Source: Gracilibacillus timonensis
GTDB lineage: Bacteria > Bacillota > Bacilli > Bacillales > Amphibacillaceae
DNA length: 64,000 nt
Reading direction: 5' to 3'
Assembly (NCBI RefSeq): GCF_900086715.1
Contig: NZ_FLKH01000011.1
Coordinates: forward strand, 496,001 to 560,000
Under the pieces are notes generated by a model. That model worked only from the letters and a program-made list of their open reading frames with translations. It did no database searches and was not told the origin of the DNA. Positions within the stretch are counted from its first letter, which is position 1, and each line of letters opens with the position of its first letter. This document shows, in pieces, positions 8,781 through 17,983 of this stretch. The translations under genes and the position numbers were made by a program.

Positions 8781-9428
8781 TTATGTTATTTGACGCACCA
8801 GTTTTTTATTTATATGGTGTTGGATGAAAGAAAATATTGTAAAAACTAAAAGAGTCATGATATTATCATCGCTATCGGTAAATGGGATCAACTCAAATAC
8901 AAAGTCGAATATCCAAGAGCAGATTATGCCCAATATAACAACTCCCAATATAGTAAATAGAAGTTGTACTATTTTGCCTAAATTATTTCGAGTGGAGACA
9001 GCTTCTTCAATGGATACACCTAAGCATACTAAATAGGAGTATAGCAGTAAAAAGACAATGTAGAATTGTAATCCCCAAGAAGAATAAGCCGAATCAAAAC
9101 CGAATAGAATTTGATATATTTGATTTAGGCAGCTAAGTAATAGCATATGGAGCAAAAAATGCACAAGCCGAAATAGGACTTTGGATTTGTAAAAATAAAG
9201 AGCCTGCTGAGAATAATTAAACCAAAAAGCATGTGCAACAGAATGGGGCATGCGCCCAGGAATTAATGAAACCATCATTGGATATACCCATAAAAGCACA
9301 TATATTAACAATGAATCATTTTGAGTGATAATAAAGTAGAGTGAAATCAAAATAGCGATTAAAAAACCAAGCAGCATTGATTTGAGCTCTTTCTTCCATT
9401 CTTTTTGCAATATCAAGGTATAAGACAT
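8781..9428 (-). CDS. multi-pass membrane protein of unknown function
   Basis: Start ATG 9428 is chosen because AAAGGAG lies 8 nt upstream; the frame reaches 9449. The 215-residue protein has about six hydrophobic helices and begins SYTLILQKEWKKELK. No family was recognised with confidence. It lies 65 bp upstream of the frameshifted YcxB copy in the same orientation and may head that transcript. A permease-like subunit or bacteriocin-immunity-type protein are both possible but unsupported. Confidence 0.7.
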   Translation of the reverse strand: MSYTLILQKEWKKELKSMLLGFLIAILISLYFIITQNDSLLIYVLLWVYPMMVSLIPGRMPHSVAHAFWFNYSQQALYFYKSKVLFRLVHFLLHMLLLSCLNQIYQILFGFDSAYSSWGLQFYIVFLLLYSYLVCLGVSIEEAVSTRNNLGKIVQLLFTILGVVILGIICSWIFDFVFELIPFTDSDDNIMTLLVFTIFSFIQHHINKKLVRQIT

Positions 9429-9549
9429 ATATTTTTCTCCTTTGCGCATTCAGTTCGTATGCTTCTATGTAAATAGTCATTTTAATTTACTTATCTTAAA
9501 TAGAACCAAGTAAATCCTGTTGTTTCTATATTCTTTGGTGGTCTGTGTG

Positions 9550-9637
9550 ATACGAAAAAAGAATCCAATCAATACTTTCTTTAGTAGGTACATATTATGT
9601 TGTTTAAGCTCATAAGTTATCTTGTGAATGCCACTTA
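9550..9637 (-). pseudogene. N-terminal fragment of a YcxB-like gene
   Basis: The minus strand reads KITYELKQHNMYLLKKVLI, clearly the head of the YcxB copies here (KITYDEFKQHHMYHVRKLL) with one codon missing. Similarity stops near 9550. There is no ribosome site or tail. Confidence 0.75.
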
Positions 9638-9638
9638 G

Positions 9639-9745
9639 CTATTTTTTATAAACTTTTTTGCTCTGATTAAATATGCTTTTGAACGTAGTTAAGTCTTCTT
9701 TTGACATTTTAGCACTAACAACTGTGTTTTCATGATTTTCCATAT
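9639..9745 (-). pseudogene. C-terminal fragment of a YcxB-like gene
   Basis: The minus strand reads KMSKEDLTTFKSIFNQ then SKKVYKK and a TAG at 9639, aligning with FKSDEDIMAFKQLIS...KVKLRD of the intact copies. It abuts the uvrA-like fragment at about 9746, so the rest was replaced by that junction. Confidence 0.65.
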
Positions 9746-9747
9746 AG

Positions 9748-10229
9748 CGGTGAATTTTCAAGGCTATTCGATCAATGATATTTTAGAGTGTTCGATAGAT
9801 GAGTGCTTGTCGCTGTTTGTTGGGGAGAGAAAGATCATCAAGTCCCTCACGCTTCTGGTAGAAATTGGTCTGGGTTATCTCAAAATGGGTCAAACGTTAA
9901 CCACGCTATCAGGGGGAGAGGGACAACGACTTAAACTGGCTAAGGAACTGCTCAAGCAAGGTAATAAACGATCACTTTATTTGTTGGACGAGCCGACCAC
10001 GGGATTGCATCCCAATGATACCACACAATTGTTGAAGCTGTTGCATCGTTTAGTGGACGCTGGCCATACCGTGATGATGGTCGAGCATAATAGCCAGGTC
10101 ATTCGAGAGGCGGACTGGGTGGTCGATCTTGGCCCTGAAGGCGGAGATAAGGGAGGTCAAGTGATCGCAGCAGGTACGCCGCGAGATATTCGCAAGTCAC
10201 CCATTTCCTATACGGCAAATTATTTGTAA
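9748..10229 (+). pseudogene. UvrA-like excinuclease ATPase, C-terminal fragment
   Basis: About 160 residues match the last ABC domain of UvrA-family proteins: signature LSGGEGQRLKLAKEL, Walker B LYLLDEPTTGLHP, the H-loop in MMVEHN and the UvrA-specific tail VDLGPEGGDKGGQVIAAGTP. The Walker A half and everything before it are absent, where UvrA has about 940 residues and short UvrA-like proteins about 750. The break falls at 9746, next to a YcxB fragment. It has no start with a convincing ribosome site and is probably not functional. It uses more GC-rich codons than the YcxB neighbours, suggesting separate origins. Confidence 0.85.
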
Positions 10230-10282
10230 AAAAGAAGCTGCCTTTTCCTTGTGATTCTCAGGAAAAGGCAGCTTCTTTTTAT
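10230..10282. terminator. bidirectional terminator between the uvrA fragment and the hyu operon
   Basis: A perfect long stem AAAGAAGCTGCC..TTTTCC pairs with GGAAAAGGCAGCTTCTTT around a 12-nt loop, with A/T tracts on both sides. It serves converging transcripts. Confidence 0.92.
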
Positions 10283-12006
10283 TGTTTTCTTAATTGCTTC
10301 GTTTTTTCATCATCTATCGTCAGGTCTTCTGCAAAGATGGCGACACCATAAGTTTCAGCAGCAGCGGTAATGGATACCAGACCATTTTTTACATCTTCTA
10401 GTACCAGCTCTGGATCCCGCTCCAATGGGTCACCCCAGCCTCCGCCGCCTGCGCGGTGAAATTGAATAATCCCGCCCGGTGGCATTTTCAGAGCAAAGGC
10501 CGTTTCTTCTACATCCTGTGCCTCGTCAGTTCCATAGTTGACAATCACGTGGTTGCTAGGTGCGTCTTGACCAGAGGCAAAGCCTTTTGTCGTGTTGCGT
10601 ACTCCTGCCATCATCACGCTAGTAGAACTATCAGCGAGGTGTTGGATTTGAACGTCTAAACCAGGGGTTCCACGCCATTTTCCAGCACCAGTGAAATCTG
10701 CCACATATTCATGACGCAATACCCTGCTTGGATATTGAATCTCGTTCATCTCAATCGAAGGCAGGGTCACCCCTGTCATCACGGCCGGGTATAAACCCCA
10801 GCCGTCCGTTTCATAAGCGGCTCCGGCTCCGCCGGTATAGCCGAAGAAATTAAGATTCACCCATTGATTGCCGTCCTCGTCTATCCCATTGGTATAGGCT
10901 AACGGTAATTTATGGGCATTGACGCCAACCCGTTTGGGAGCACATTCGGAAATGGCTAACAAAACGGCCTCAGCAATCTCTGCCCCCACACAAGCCGTGG
11001 CGTGTCCACATGGTGCAGGCAATTCAGGATTAACAACTGTGCCAAGCGGTGCCGTCACCTTGACAGGATTCATATAGCCCTCATTAATCGGAATATCCTC
11101 GTCACAACAAGTAGAAATGCCGACAAAGGCAAAAGATGTTGTGTTGGATAAGGGACTGTTAATAAAGCCTTCTGCTTGTGGTGATGAACCGCTGAAATCA
11201 ATATGCAAATCACTGCCCGACACAGTAACCGAGGCCTTCACCTTGATGTCTCTATTTCCTTGGAAGTCATGGTCGGCAAAGGTTTCTGCGCTGTAGGTAC
11301 CATCCGGCCAGCTGGCGATCTCATCACGCACCCTGCGTTCGGTATAGGTAATGCGTTCATCCATGGCACCAACCATTTCTTCCGCACCATATTGGTCTAA
11401 CATATTTTGAATACGGCTGGCGGCAAGCTTACAGGCACCAATCATCGCATCCAAATCGCCTTCTAACCAGTGAGATAAACGATTGTTAGCCACGATTAAA
11501 TCAAATACATCTTGTCGTTTTTCACCACGTTCGTAAATTTTGAGTGGGGGGATACGCAGTCCGTCTTGCCAAATATCCTTTGAATTTGGGTTATATCCCC
11601 CGGCAACCGGTCCGCCATTGTCTCCCATATGACTCCTTACCGCTGGCAGCAGAATCGGCTTGCGATTGTAAAAGACTGGCATAACAATCGTCCAATCTAG
11701 GCTGTGCGAACCACCATGGTAAGGATCGTTAACCAGCAGGATGTCACCAGGATGGAGATCATATCGAAAGGTGTCGATCAGGTGATCTACTGCCCCTACA
11801 ATCGCATAAAGGTGTAAGGTACAACCAGGTGCTTGCGCTACCAAACGGGATTTTCGGCCTGATAAATCAAAAATCCCAGTGGTGAAATCATGGGCTTCAT
11901 TAAATAATGGGGATCTAGCTGTCCGCGTAACGGTGGCGCTCATTTCCCGTGCAACGGCGTCCAGCGACCCACCAATCACTTGAGATGCAATCATTTTTTG
12001 ATCCAT
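10279..12006 (-). CDS. hyuB: hydantoinase B/oxoprolinase family subunit, catalytically intact
   Basis: The 575-residue protein matches HyuB (N-methylhydantoinase B/oxoprolinase B/caprolactamase) along its length. In this family HyuA uses ATP to phosphorylate the lactam or amide carbonyl and HyuB hydrolyses it. Conserved polar residues likely to bind metal are present: D40 (EAHDF), H101 and D104 (GGSHSLD) and H126 (SHMGDNGG). It is the last gene of a six-gene operon and its start overlaps the stop of the second hyuB. The substrate cannot be told from sequence; the NCS1 permease suggests a hydantoin- or pyrimidine-like ring. Named by family. Confidence 0.88.
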   Translation of the reverse strand: MDQKMIASQVIGGSLDAVAREMSATVTRTARSPLFNEAHDFTTGIFDLSGRKSRLVAQAPGCTLHLYAIVGAVDHLIDTFRYDLHPGDILLVNDPYHGGSHSLDWTIVMPVFYNRKPILLPAVRSHMGDNGGPVAGGYNPNSKDIWQDGLRIPPLKIYERGEKRQDVFDLIVANNRLSHWLEGDLDAMIGACKLAASRIQNMLDQYGAEEMVGAMDERITYTERRVRDEIASWPDGTYSAETFADHDFQGNRDIKVKASVTVSGSDLHIDFSGSSPQAEGFINSPLSNTTSFAFVGISTCCDEDIPINEGYMNPVKVTAPLGTVVNPELPAPCGHATACVGAEIAEAVLLAISECAPKRVGVNAHKLPLAYTNGIDEDGNQWVNLNFFGYTGGAGAAYETDGWGLYPAVMTGVTLPSIEMNEIQYPSRVLRHEYVADFTGAGKWRGTPGLDVQIQHLADSSTSVMMAGVRNTTKGFASGQDAPSNHVIVNYGTDEAQDVEETAFALKMPPGGIIQFHRAGGGGWGDPLERDPELVLEDVKNGLVSITAAAETYGVAIFAEDLTIDDEKTKQLRKQ

Positions 12007-13472
12007 TATTCTTGACCTCCTTGCTCATAGACAAAGGTAATTTTATCCCCGTGATTCAGTTGTGTCCCAACGGTGCTTTGCGAAAATGTCTGACTTGCTT
12101 CCTTCGTATTTAGCTTAATTCCGCCATAGGATCTGCCTTCTTTTTCCGGAATAATCGTAATGACATCATAGCTTGCTCCTTCATTGATGATGGTAATCAC
12201 CATTTGTCTCTCCTGTTTTTCGCGCTCGACCATTTTAAATTGGTAGTTAAATTCTAATTCTTCGGCTGATACTAGCTTGCGATTGCCAAATAAAGCCGAT
12301 GGTCCCCAGCCTTGCTGTGACTCTGGGAAACCAGGCGTTAAGAAAAGCGGTTCGGTTTCTTTTGCTTTTCCAAATGGCGGGAACAAAATCGCCTGTGGTC
12401 CTGGGCCGTAAATGTCTTGGTAAAGTTCTTCCGATGTCTGCTGATTCTTTAATGCTTTGCTGATCACTTCTGCAATATAGTGTCCGGTAATATCTGTGCT
12501 TAATCCTACGGCCGCTGGAAAACGCGGATGAAGCACACTTCCTGAAGGTACTGCAATATCGAATGCCCGCAGCAACCCTTCATTGACCGCAACTTCATCG
12601 GCTATCGGTGCGAGAATCGGCCATGCCGCATAAGCTTTGCTTGTCGATAGGGCGGCATTGACAGGAGAAGCTACTTGATCGGTTGTTCCTGCAAAATCAA
12701 TTTTCAACCGGTCTTCCATCGCTGTAATCGCCGTATGCAGACGGATCACATCGGTATTGCTGTTAAAGGTAAGTTCAGCCTTCATTTCTTGTCTTGGTAA
12801 TTGCTTCATTTGCTCCATGACACGGCGATGACTGTAATCAGACATCGTCGAAATGGCATGATCAAGCCGTTGTTTATGTTGCTTGATTAAGGATAACAGG
12901 TCGGTTTGGGCTGCACGCAAACAGGCATATATCGCATTCAATTCTGCTTCATACAGGCTTTTTACCCGGCTGTTTGCCAATAAGAATTGCAGGACATCAC
13001 GCTGCAGCAGCCCTTGTTTATAAAGTTTGATCGGTGTAATACGCATACTTTCCTGCCATACTTCAAAAGCGTTTGGGTTGAATCCTCCGGGGAACTCACC
13101 GGCAAGATCGGTCATTTGGACCCGGATTACCGGAAAGAGCACAAGCTCCCCTTGGTGAAACAATGGAGCTGCCATAGTTAACGATTGTCCTTTTGTTCCA
13201 CCGTTATAGGAATCTGCCACAAGCAACATATCGCCATCAGAAATATCAAAGGAGAAATAATCAAACAGTTGTGTGACACTTTCTTTGATCGCAAATAGAT
13301 GCTCTGGCTCATATTGGTGCTGAACGGCAAGCTCTAATTCATCGGTGAATATCGCCGTCGCAAATGCTCGATCCTGAGAGACCAGTGGAGAACGAGAAAT
13401 TCGTTGGAGGCTTTCTCCCATTTGCTGGCTGATGGCCTGAAGTTTGGAATACTGAATTTGTTCTTCAATCAT
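12006..13472 (-). CDS. divergent HyuB-like subunit, predicted inactive
   Basis: The 488-residue protein aligns with HyuB1 (shared RSPL, a FDIxxGD-type segment, GGFNPNAFEVWQESMRI against GGYNPNSKDIWQDGLRI) but is about 90 residues shorter and lacks the putative metal ligands. In the aligned positions D40 is A36, H101 is K94, D104 is S97 and H126 is Q119. It therefore looks like a pseudo-enzyme that may scaffold or regulate a HyuA/HyuB complex. It overlaps hyuA by 4 bp upstream and hyuB by one base downstream, so the three are translationally coupled. The alternative is a subunit with a different active site. Confidence 0.82.
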   Translation of the reverse strand: MIEEQIQYSKLQAISQQMGESLQRISRSPLVSQDRAFATAIFTDELELAVQHQYEPEHLFAIKESVTQLFDYFSFDISDGDMLLVADSYNGGTKGQSLTMAAPLFHQGELVLFPVIRVQMTDLAGEFPGGFNPNAFEVWQESMRITPIKLYKQGLLQRDVLQFLLANSRVKSLYEAELNAIYACLRAAQTDLLSLIKQHKQRLDHAISTMSDYSHRRVMEQMKQLPRQEMKAELTFNSNTDVIRLHTAITAMEDRLKIDFAGTTDQVASPVNAALSTSKAYAAWPILAPIADEVAVNEGLLRAFDIAVPSGSVLHPRFPAAVGLSTDITGHYIAEVISKALKNQQTSEELYQDIYGPGPQAILFPPFGKAKETEPLFLTPGFPESQQGWGPSALFGNRKLVSAEELEFNYQFKMVEREKQERQMVITIINEGASYDVITIIPEKEGRSYGGIKLNTKEASQTFSQSTVGTQLNHGDKITFVYEQGGQE

Positions 13473-15568
13473 TGTAGACCACCTCTAGCTTGCTGTACCT
13501 CAATGACACAATTGCCATTCGCATCGATTAGTGCCTCTTGTCGTGGATAAACCACGATCGTTGTTCCCCATTGCTCGATAATCGCTGGTCCGCCGATTAA
13601 ATTACCTGAAGTGAGCAGATCGCCATTATAAACGGGAACAGTGACCGGATCTTGTTCAAAGTGAACGACTCTTTCTTCTGTTTTTGCATCGATCGGATCT
13701 TCTTTACCAAAAGGTTCATCGACCATCTTTAGTTTTTCACGAACGCCGATCAAATCTAAGCGCAGGTTCAATATTTCAATGGTTTGCTCTGTATCTTGAT
13801 GGGCATAAAGACGCTCGTGCATTTCATGGAAATCCTTTACGGTCGCTTCCAAGTTTAATCTGGTTATTCTTTTGGTGCGTGAACGAACGGGAACCGTGAC
13901 CTCATGGACTTCTCCTTTATAGCGCATATCAATATAACGCTGCGTGGTAAAATGGTCCACGATGTTTTCTCCGCCTAGCTTTTCTCGAGCAGTAGCTTCC
14001 ATTTGTTCGAAATCCTGGTTCATTTCATCTAAGTTTAAGGAATGAAGATCCTCAAATCGTGTTTTCAGTTCGGTTACTTTTAAATTGGCAGCAACATCAC
14101 CAAAGGCAGAGAATACAGGTGCTAAGGCAGGTACGATTACGGTGTTAATACCTAAGTCCTCTGCTTGTCTGCCGGCATGAATCGCCCCGGCGCCTCCGAC
14201 AGCCATTAGGGCAAATTCACGCGGATCATAGCCTCGCTGGGAGGATACATATTGCACGGCATTCGACATATCACTGTTGACAATTTGAGAAATAGCTAGT
14301 GCCGCCTCGATGGTTGTCATGCCTAATGGTTCAGCGATATGCTGTTGTACGGCCTGTTCGGCTAAGGCACGATCTAACTTCATTTCTCCACCAAGGAAGT
14401 TATCGGGATTAATATATCCTAATAGCACATTCACATCGGTGATTGTCGGCTCTGTTCCGCCTCTGCCATAACAGGCTGGTCCTGGGAAGGATCCCGCACT
14501 TTTGGGTCCGACACGTAAGGCACCGCCACTGTCAATCCAAGCAATACTTCCACCGCCGGAGCCGATCGTATGGATATCCATCATCGGTAAGGCAACCCGG
14601 TACCTGCTGATCCAGCTTTCGGTCGTGATCGTTGGCTCAAGCTGTTCGATAACAGAGACATCATAGCTTGTTCCGCCCATATCCACTGTAATAATATTTT
14701 CATTACCCGATTTTTCTCCGATAAAAGCACCTGCAGAAACGCCGCCTGCTGGTCCTGATAAGAGACTGCCAGCTGCGAGCTTCCCGGTTTGTTCGACATT
14801 CTGCACCCCGCCGTTCGATTGCATTACAAATAATTCACCGAGGAATCCCTTTTGCTGTAGTTTCTCTTCTAAATGGTTTAAATAGGATTGTAGGCTTGGC
14901 CCGGTATAGGCATTGACAATCGTTGTCGAGACACGCTCGAACTCTCGTATTTGCGGCAATATCTCATTGGATAAAGAGACGAACATATCCGGTGCTTCTT
15001 CTGCAATAATTTCTTTCACCCTTATCTCATGGCTTGGGTTCACAAAGCTAAATAAGAAACAAACGGCGATGGCTTCTATTCCTTCGTCTTTTAATTGGCG
15101 GACTGCATTTCTAACTGCTTGCTCGTTTAGCGCTTCAATGACTGATCCTTCTTTATCTAACCTTTCTGGTATACCGATCCGATACCTTCTCGGGACAATT
15201 TGATGTGGAGCCTGTAATCGAACAGAGAATACACTTTCTTTATAAGCACGACGAAACTCGATCTCATCACGGAATCCTTCGGTGGTGAGTAAACCAACCT
15301 TGGCACCGTCATACTCCAACAAGGTATTGGTAGCTGCCGTTGTCCCATGAACGATTAAAGGACAATTCGCTAAAAAGGTCTCGAGTTCTACTCCCAGTAT
15401 GCCGGCGACTTTTTCAATGCCGTTCATGACGCCTTCCGATTGATCGGGAGTAGATGGTGTTTTGGTGGAAAGTAGTCTCCCTTGTTCGGTCGTGACGACT
15501 AAGTCGGTGAAAGTCCCACCAACATCGACCCCCAATACCCAATTATTTGTGTGGATTGCTTGTTCCAT
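13469..15568 (-). CDS. hyuA: hydantoinase A/oxoprolinase family ATP-dependent subunit
   Basis: The 699-residue protein has the HyuA fold: N-terminal ASKHA phosphate motif GVDVGGTFTD (about residues 14-23), a second nucleotide motif around VDMGGTSYDV, a glycine-rich GGGSIAW segment and the C-terminal hydantoinase A domain. It is expected to bind ATP and phosphorylate the cyclic amide before HyuB hydrolysis. It starts 33 bp after the permease gene and overlaps the next gene by 4 bp. Length is normal for HyuA (650-720). Substrate unassigned. Confidence 0.9.
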   Translation of the reverse strand: MEQAIHTNNWVLGVDVGGTFTDLVVTTEQGRLLSTKTPSTPDQSEGVMNGIEKVAGILGVELETFLANCPLIVHGTTAATNTLLEYDGAKVGLLTTEGFRDEIEFRRAYKESVFSVRLQAPHQIVPRRYRIGIPERLDKEGSVIEALNEQAVRNAVRQLKDEGIEAIAVCFLFSFVNPSHEIRVKEIIAEEAPDMFVSLSNEILPQIREFERVSTTIVNAYTGPSLQSYLNHLEEKLQQKGFLGELFVMQSNGGVQNVEQTGKLAAGSLLSGPAGGVSAGAFIGEKSGNENIITVDMGGTSYDVSVIEQLEPTITTESWISRYRVALPMMDIHTIGSGGGSIAWIDSGGALRVGPKSAGSFPGPACYGRGGTEPTITDVNVLLGYINPDNFLGGEMKLDRALAEQAVQQHIAEPLGMTTIEAALAISQIVNSDMSNAVQYVSSQRGYDPREFALMAVGGAGAIHAGRQAEDLGINTVIVPALAPVFSAFGDVAANLKVTELKTRFEDLHSLNLDEMNQDFEQMEATAREKLGGENIVDHFTTQRYIDMRYKGEVHEVTVPVRSRTKRITRLNLEATVKDFHEMHERLYAHQDTEQTIEILNLRLDLIGVREKLKMVDEPFGKEDPIDAKTEERVVHFEQDPVTVPVYNGDLLTSGNLIGGPAIIEQWGTTIVVYPRQEALIDANGNCVIEVQQARGGLQ

Positions 15569-15600
15569 CTGTAGTCCTCCTTATTGACAATGGGATGGTA

Positions 15601-16935
15601 TTAAAAACCATCCGCTTCTTCTGATTTTCTTCCCCATTCAAAGGATATGTTTAATTTTGTTAAGACAAACGCCAGCACGATATATAGAGCAAAACTCAAG
15701 ATAACCGCATTAATGGCGGTAATACCCCAAGCGATTTGAGAACTGATCCAACCCGCAAGTACAGCGGAAAGAATCGCTGCAATGTTCCATTTCGCATAGG
15801 TGGTGCCAGAACCGAATTGATAGGATTTTTGTAAGATCTTAGGTTTTACCAGCCAATGATCGGCAATCATTACACCAGCAATTGGCGGCACATAGGTACC
15901 TAATGCGTTTAGGAATGGAACAAAGAAGTCTTCAATCCCGATTAAGGCGATCACCAATCCAAGTACACCTAACACCATAACAATAACCGATTTCGGTGCA
16001 TTGACCACATTTCGGAGGCCAAGTGAACCAGTATATAGATTATTATCATTGGTCGTCCACTGCGCAAATACCAAGATTAAAAAGGCAAAAAAGCCTAATC
16101 CGATTTGACTCATAGCGGCTGGAATATTTGGTGTGGAACCAACTGATGGAACCTGAGCGGCTAATGCCATCGAAGCGCCGGCTATAATACAAAATGAACC
16201 GCCTAGAAAATAACCAATCGCTGCACCAAATCCACCTTTTTTAGCTGTTTTACCATAACGTGTCACATCGGCAAAAACGATCGCCCCTGCTGCGGCATTA
16301 CCCACTACAATCGTAATCCCAGCAAATAAGGAAATTGGATCTCCAGTCGGTTCGGCGGTAAATAAAGTGTCCCAGCTGCCTAAATGATCAATCGCAGCAA
16401 TTAGCCCCCAAATGGATAAAATGGCAACTAGTGGAACCGCAATCATACTCAATGCTGCCAAACCACGATAACCAATTAACGCTGTTAATATCATTAAAAT
16501 ACCGCCCCAAATCATAGCGATTTTTGGCTCGGCAAACCATTGACCTGGAAACATTTCAGAGATGGTCATGCCAAAGAAGGCAATCTGCCAGCCAAACCAG
16601 CCAACTCCCATCGTTAATGCCAATAAAATCCCAAACAAATTGGCGCCATATCGCCCAAAGGCCTGACGGGTAAGCATAGTGGTGGATACACCATACTTAG
16701 CACCCATAAAGCCTTGAAAGAAACCGATCACGGCAAGGATAAGCATGCCAAAAATTCCGGCAAGTACCGCCGTTTGAAAATTCATACCAGCTACTAATGC
16801 CCCTCCAGTAAAAATCGTGGATAATGAGATAATCCAGGCACAACTGGTAATGGAAACATTAAACGTGTTTTTCCTTTTATCAGCTGGTACAGGGCTAATC
16901 GAATAATCCTCTAAATTAGTTGGTTTTGTTGTCAT
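15601..16935 (-). CDS. NCS1 family permease (cytosine/purine/hydantoin type)
   Basis: The 444-residue protein has about twelve transmembrane helices and NCS1 features: N-terminal PVPADKRKN motif, GWFGWQIAFFG in helix 3, and the TTNDNNLYTGSLGLRN segment near residues 295-310 typical of CodB/Mhp1-like proteins. It imports a nucleobase- or hydantoin-like compound with a cation. Its start overlaps the osmC stop and hyuA follows, so it most likely brings in the substrate of the HyuAB enzyme. A separate NCS1 permease serves the biuret cluster at 25.1 kb. Confidence 0.88.
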   Translation of the reverse strand: MTTKPTNLEDYSISPVPADKRKNTFNVSITSCAWIISLSTIFTGGALVAGMNFQTAVLAGIFGMLILAVIGFFQGFMGAKYGVSTTMLTRQAFGRYGANLFGILLALTMGVGWFGWQIAFFGMTISEMFPGQWFAEPKIAMIWGGILMILTALIGYRGLAALSMIAVPLVAILSIWGLIAAIDHLGSWDTLFTAEPTGDPISLFAGITIVVGNAAAGAIVFADVTRYGKTAKKGGFGAAIGYFLGGSFCIIAGASMALAAQVPSVGSTPNIPAAMSQIGLGFFAFLILVFAQWTTNDNNLYTGSLGLRNVVNAPKSVIVMVLGVLGLVIALIGIEDFFVPFLNALGTYVPPIAGVMIADHWLVKPKILQKSYQFGSGTTYAKWNIAAILSAVLAGWISSQIAWGITAINAVILSFALYIVLAFVLTKLNISFEWGRKSEEADGF

Positions 16936-17333
16936 TTGTCATCTCCTCCATCATGGTAGGTGATTTCTGCTCCAGACTTTAAGGTATTACCAATCGTGCA
17001 AGCCCGCTGCGCAGATTTAATCAGTCTTTTGCGGTATTTTTCATCAAGGTCAAGCGCAAGTTGAATATCCACTGTAAATCGTTCGACCCTGGATGGACCT
17101 TTTTCTGCCTTATGTGCTTGTACAGTGACTTGTAAATCCTTTTCTTCGAATGATACATCATCCCTTTTTAATAATCGGGAAAGGGAGATGACGATACACT
17201 CACCCAAGGAGCTAGTCAACAGTTCAATGGGGGTGAATCCCTGATCATCAGCATTTTCCGTACCAACAATCTGTCCTCCTGTAGTATTCCTTATTTCCAA
17301 ATCGTTATTAGACCATGTTACTATTGTTTTCAT
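16932..17333 (-). CDS. OsmC/Ohr family protein
   Basis: The 133-residue protein has the OsmC fold with its two redox cysteines in the usual contexts, SSLGECIVISLSRLL and SAQRACTIGNTL. OsmC/Ohr proteins reduce organic hydroperoxides using thiols. It overlaps tetR upstream and the permease downstream, so it is co-translated in a catabolic operon. That is an unexpected partner and may point to detoxification of a reactive product or to a different chemistry. Confidence 0.87.
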   Translation of the reverse strand: MKTIVTWSNNDLEIRNTTGGQIVGTENADDQGFTPIELLTSSLGECIVISLSRLLKRDDVSFEEKDLQVTVQAHKAEKGPSRVERFTVDIQLALDLDEKYRKRLIKSAQRACTIGNTLKSGAEITYHDGGDDK

Positions 17334-17983
17334 ATTTTACCTCCTGAACCAATTAGTCCAAAGAATTCGTAACGGACAATTTCTTCGGCGATGTCGTCTA
17401 TAGAAGTATTTGGAGTATGATCTAATTTATTCAATGGTCCAAATAACCATCTAGACAATATCCCAGTAAAAAAGCTCGTGAGAATCTGCGCCTGTAGATC
17501 GACACTATCCCGATTGGCGAGCATGTTCAAATCAATTGCCCGTTGGATATTGTTGGCGAATTCGGCTTCGATCGCCATGATCGTCTCCGAGACAGCCTTT
17601 CGCAGTGGCTCATCACCGCCATGCCCTTTTTGAAAAAGCAGTATCATTAAATACCGGTTGTGATTCGCATAGGTAAAGAGATGCTGGACTAAATTTTTGG
17701 ATGATTGCAACATATCAGAAACATTCCCGATGTCTCTACGGTATCCTTCGCGAATCACATCTAGTAGTTTCGCTTTCCCGTCTTCCATAATGGTAACGGC
17801 AATTTCACTCTTCGATTGGAAGTGCCAATAAAAGGTCCCTTGTGCCACGCCAGCCTGTTTCACAATATTGGAAACTTTGGTCGCGTGGTAACCTTTGGTG
17901 GCGAATAACTCTAGAGCCACCTCCAACAGAAGCTCTCTTGTATCATTTCGCAAAGCATTACTCCTTTCCCACTTGATTGACAA
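17330..17983 (-). CDS. TetR/AcrR family regulator of the hyu operon
   Basis: The 217-residue protein has a TetR DNA-binding head (ELFATKGYHATKVSNIVKQAGVAQGTFYWHF, residues about 26-56; helix-turn-helix around VSNIVKQAGVAQGTFY) and a helical ligand-binding C-terminal domain. It is the first gene of the six-gene operon and overlaps osmC, so it probably autoregulates and senses the operon's substrate. A strong promoter and a TGAC/GTCA dyad lie just upstream. Confidence 0.88.
   Translation of the reverse strand: MSIKWERSNALRNDTRELLLEVALELFATKGYHATKVSNIVKQAGVAQGTFYWHFQSKSEIAVTIMEDGKAKLLDVIREGYRRDIGNVSDMLQSSKNLVQHLFTYANHNRYLMILLFQKGHGGDEPLRKAVSETIMAIEAEFANNIQRAIDLNMLANRDSVDLQAQILTSFFTGILSRWLFGPLNKLDHTPNTSIDDIAEEIVRYEFFGLIGSGGKI

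Noticed and set aside
14581-15348. Frames of 63-96 residues within hyuA on both strands
   Set aside because: Shadows of the well-supported hyuA coding sequence.
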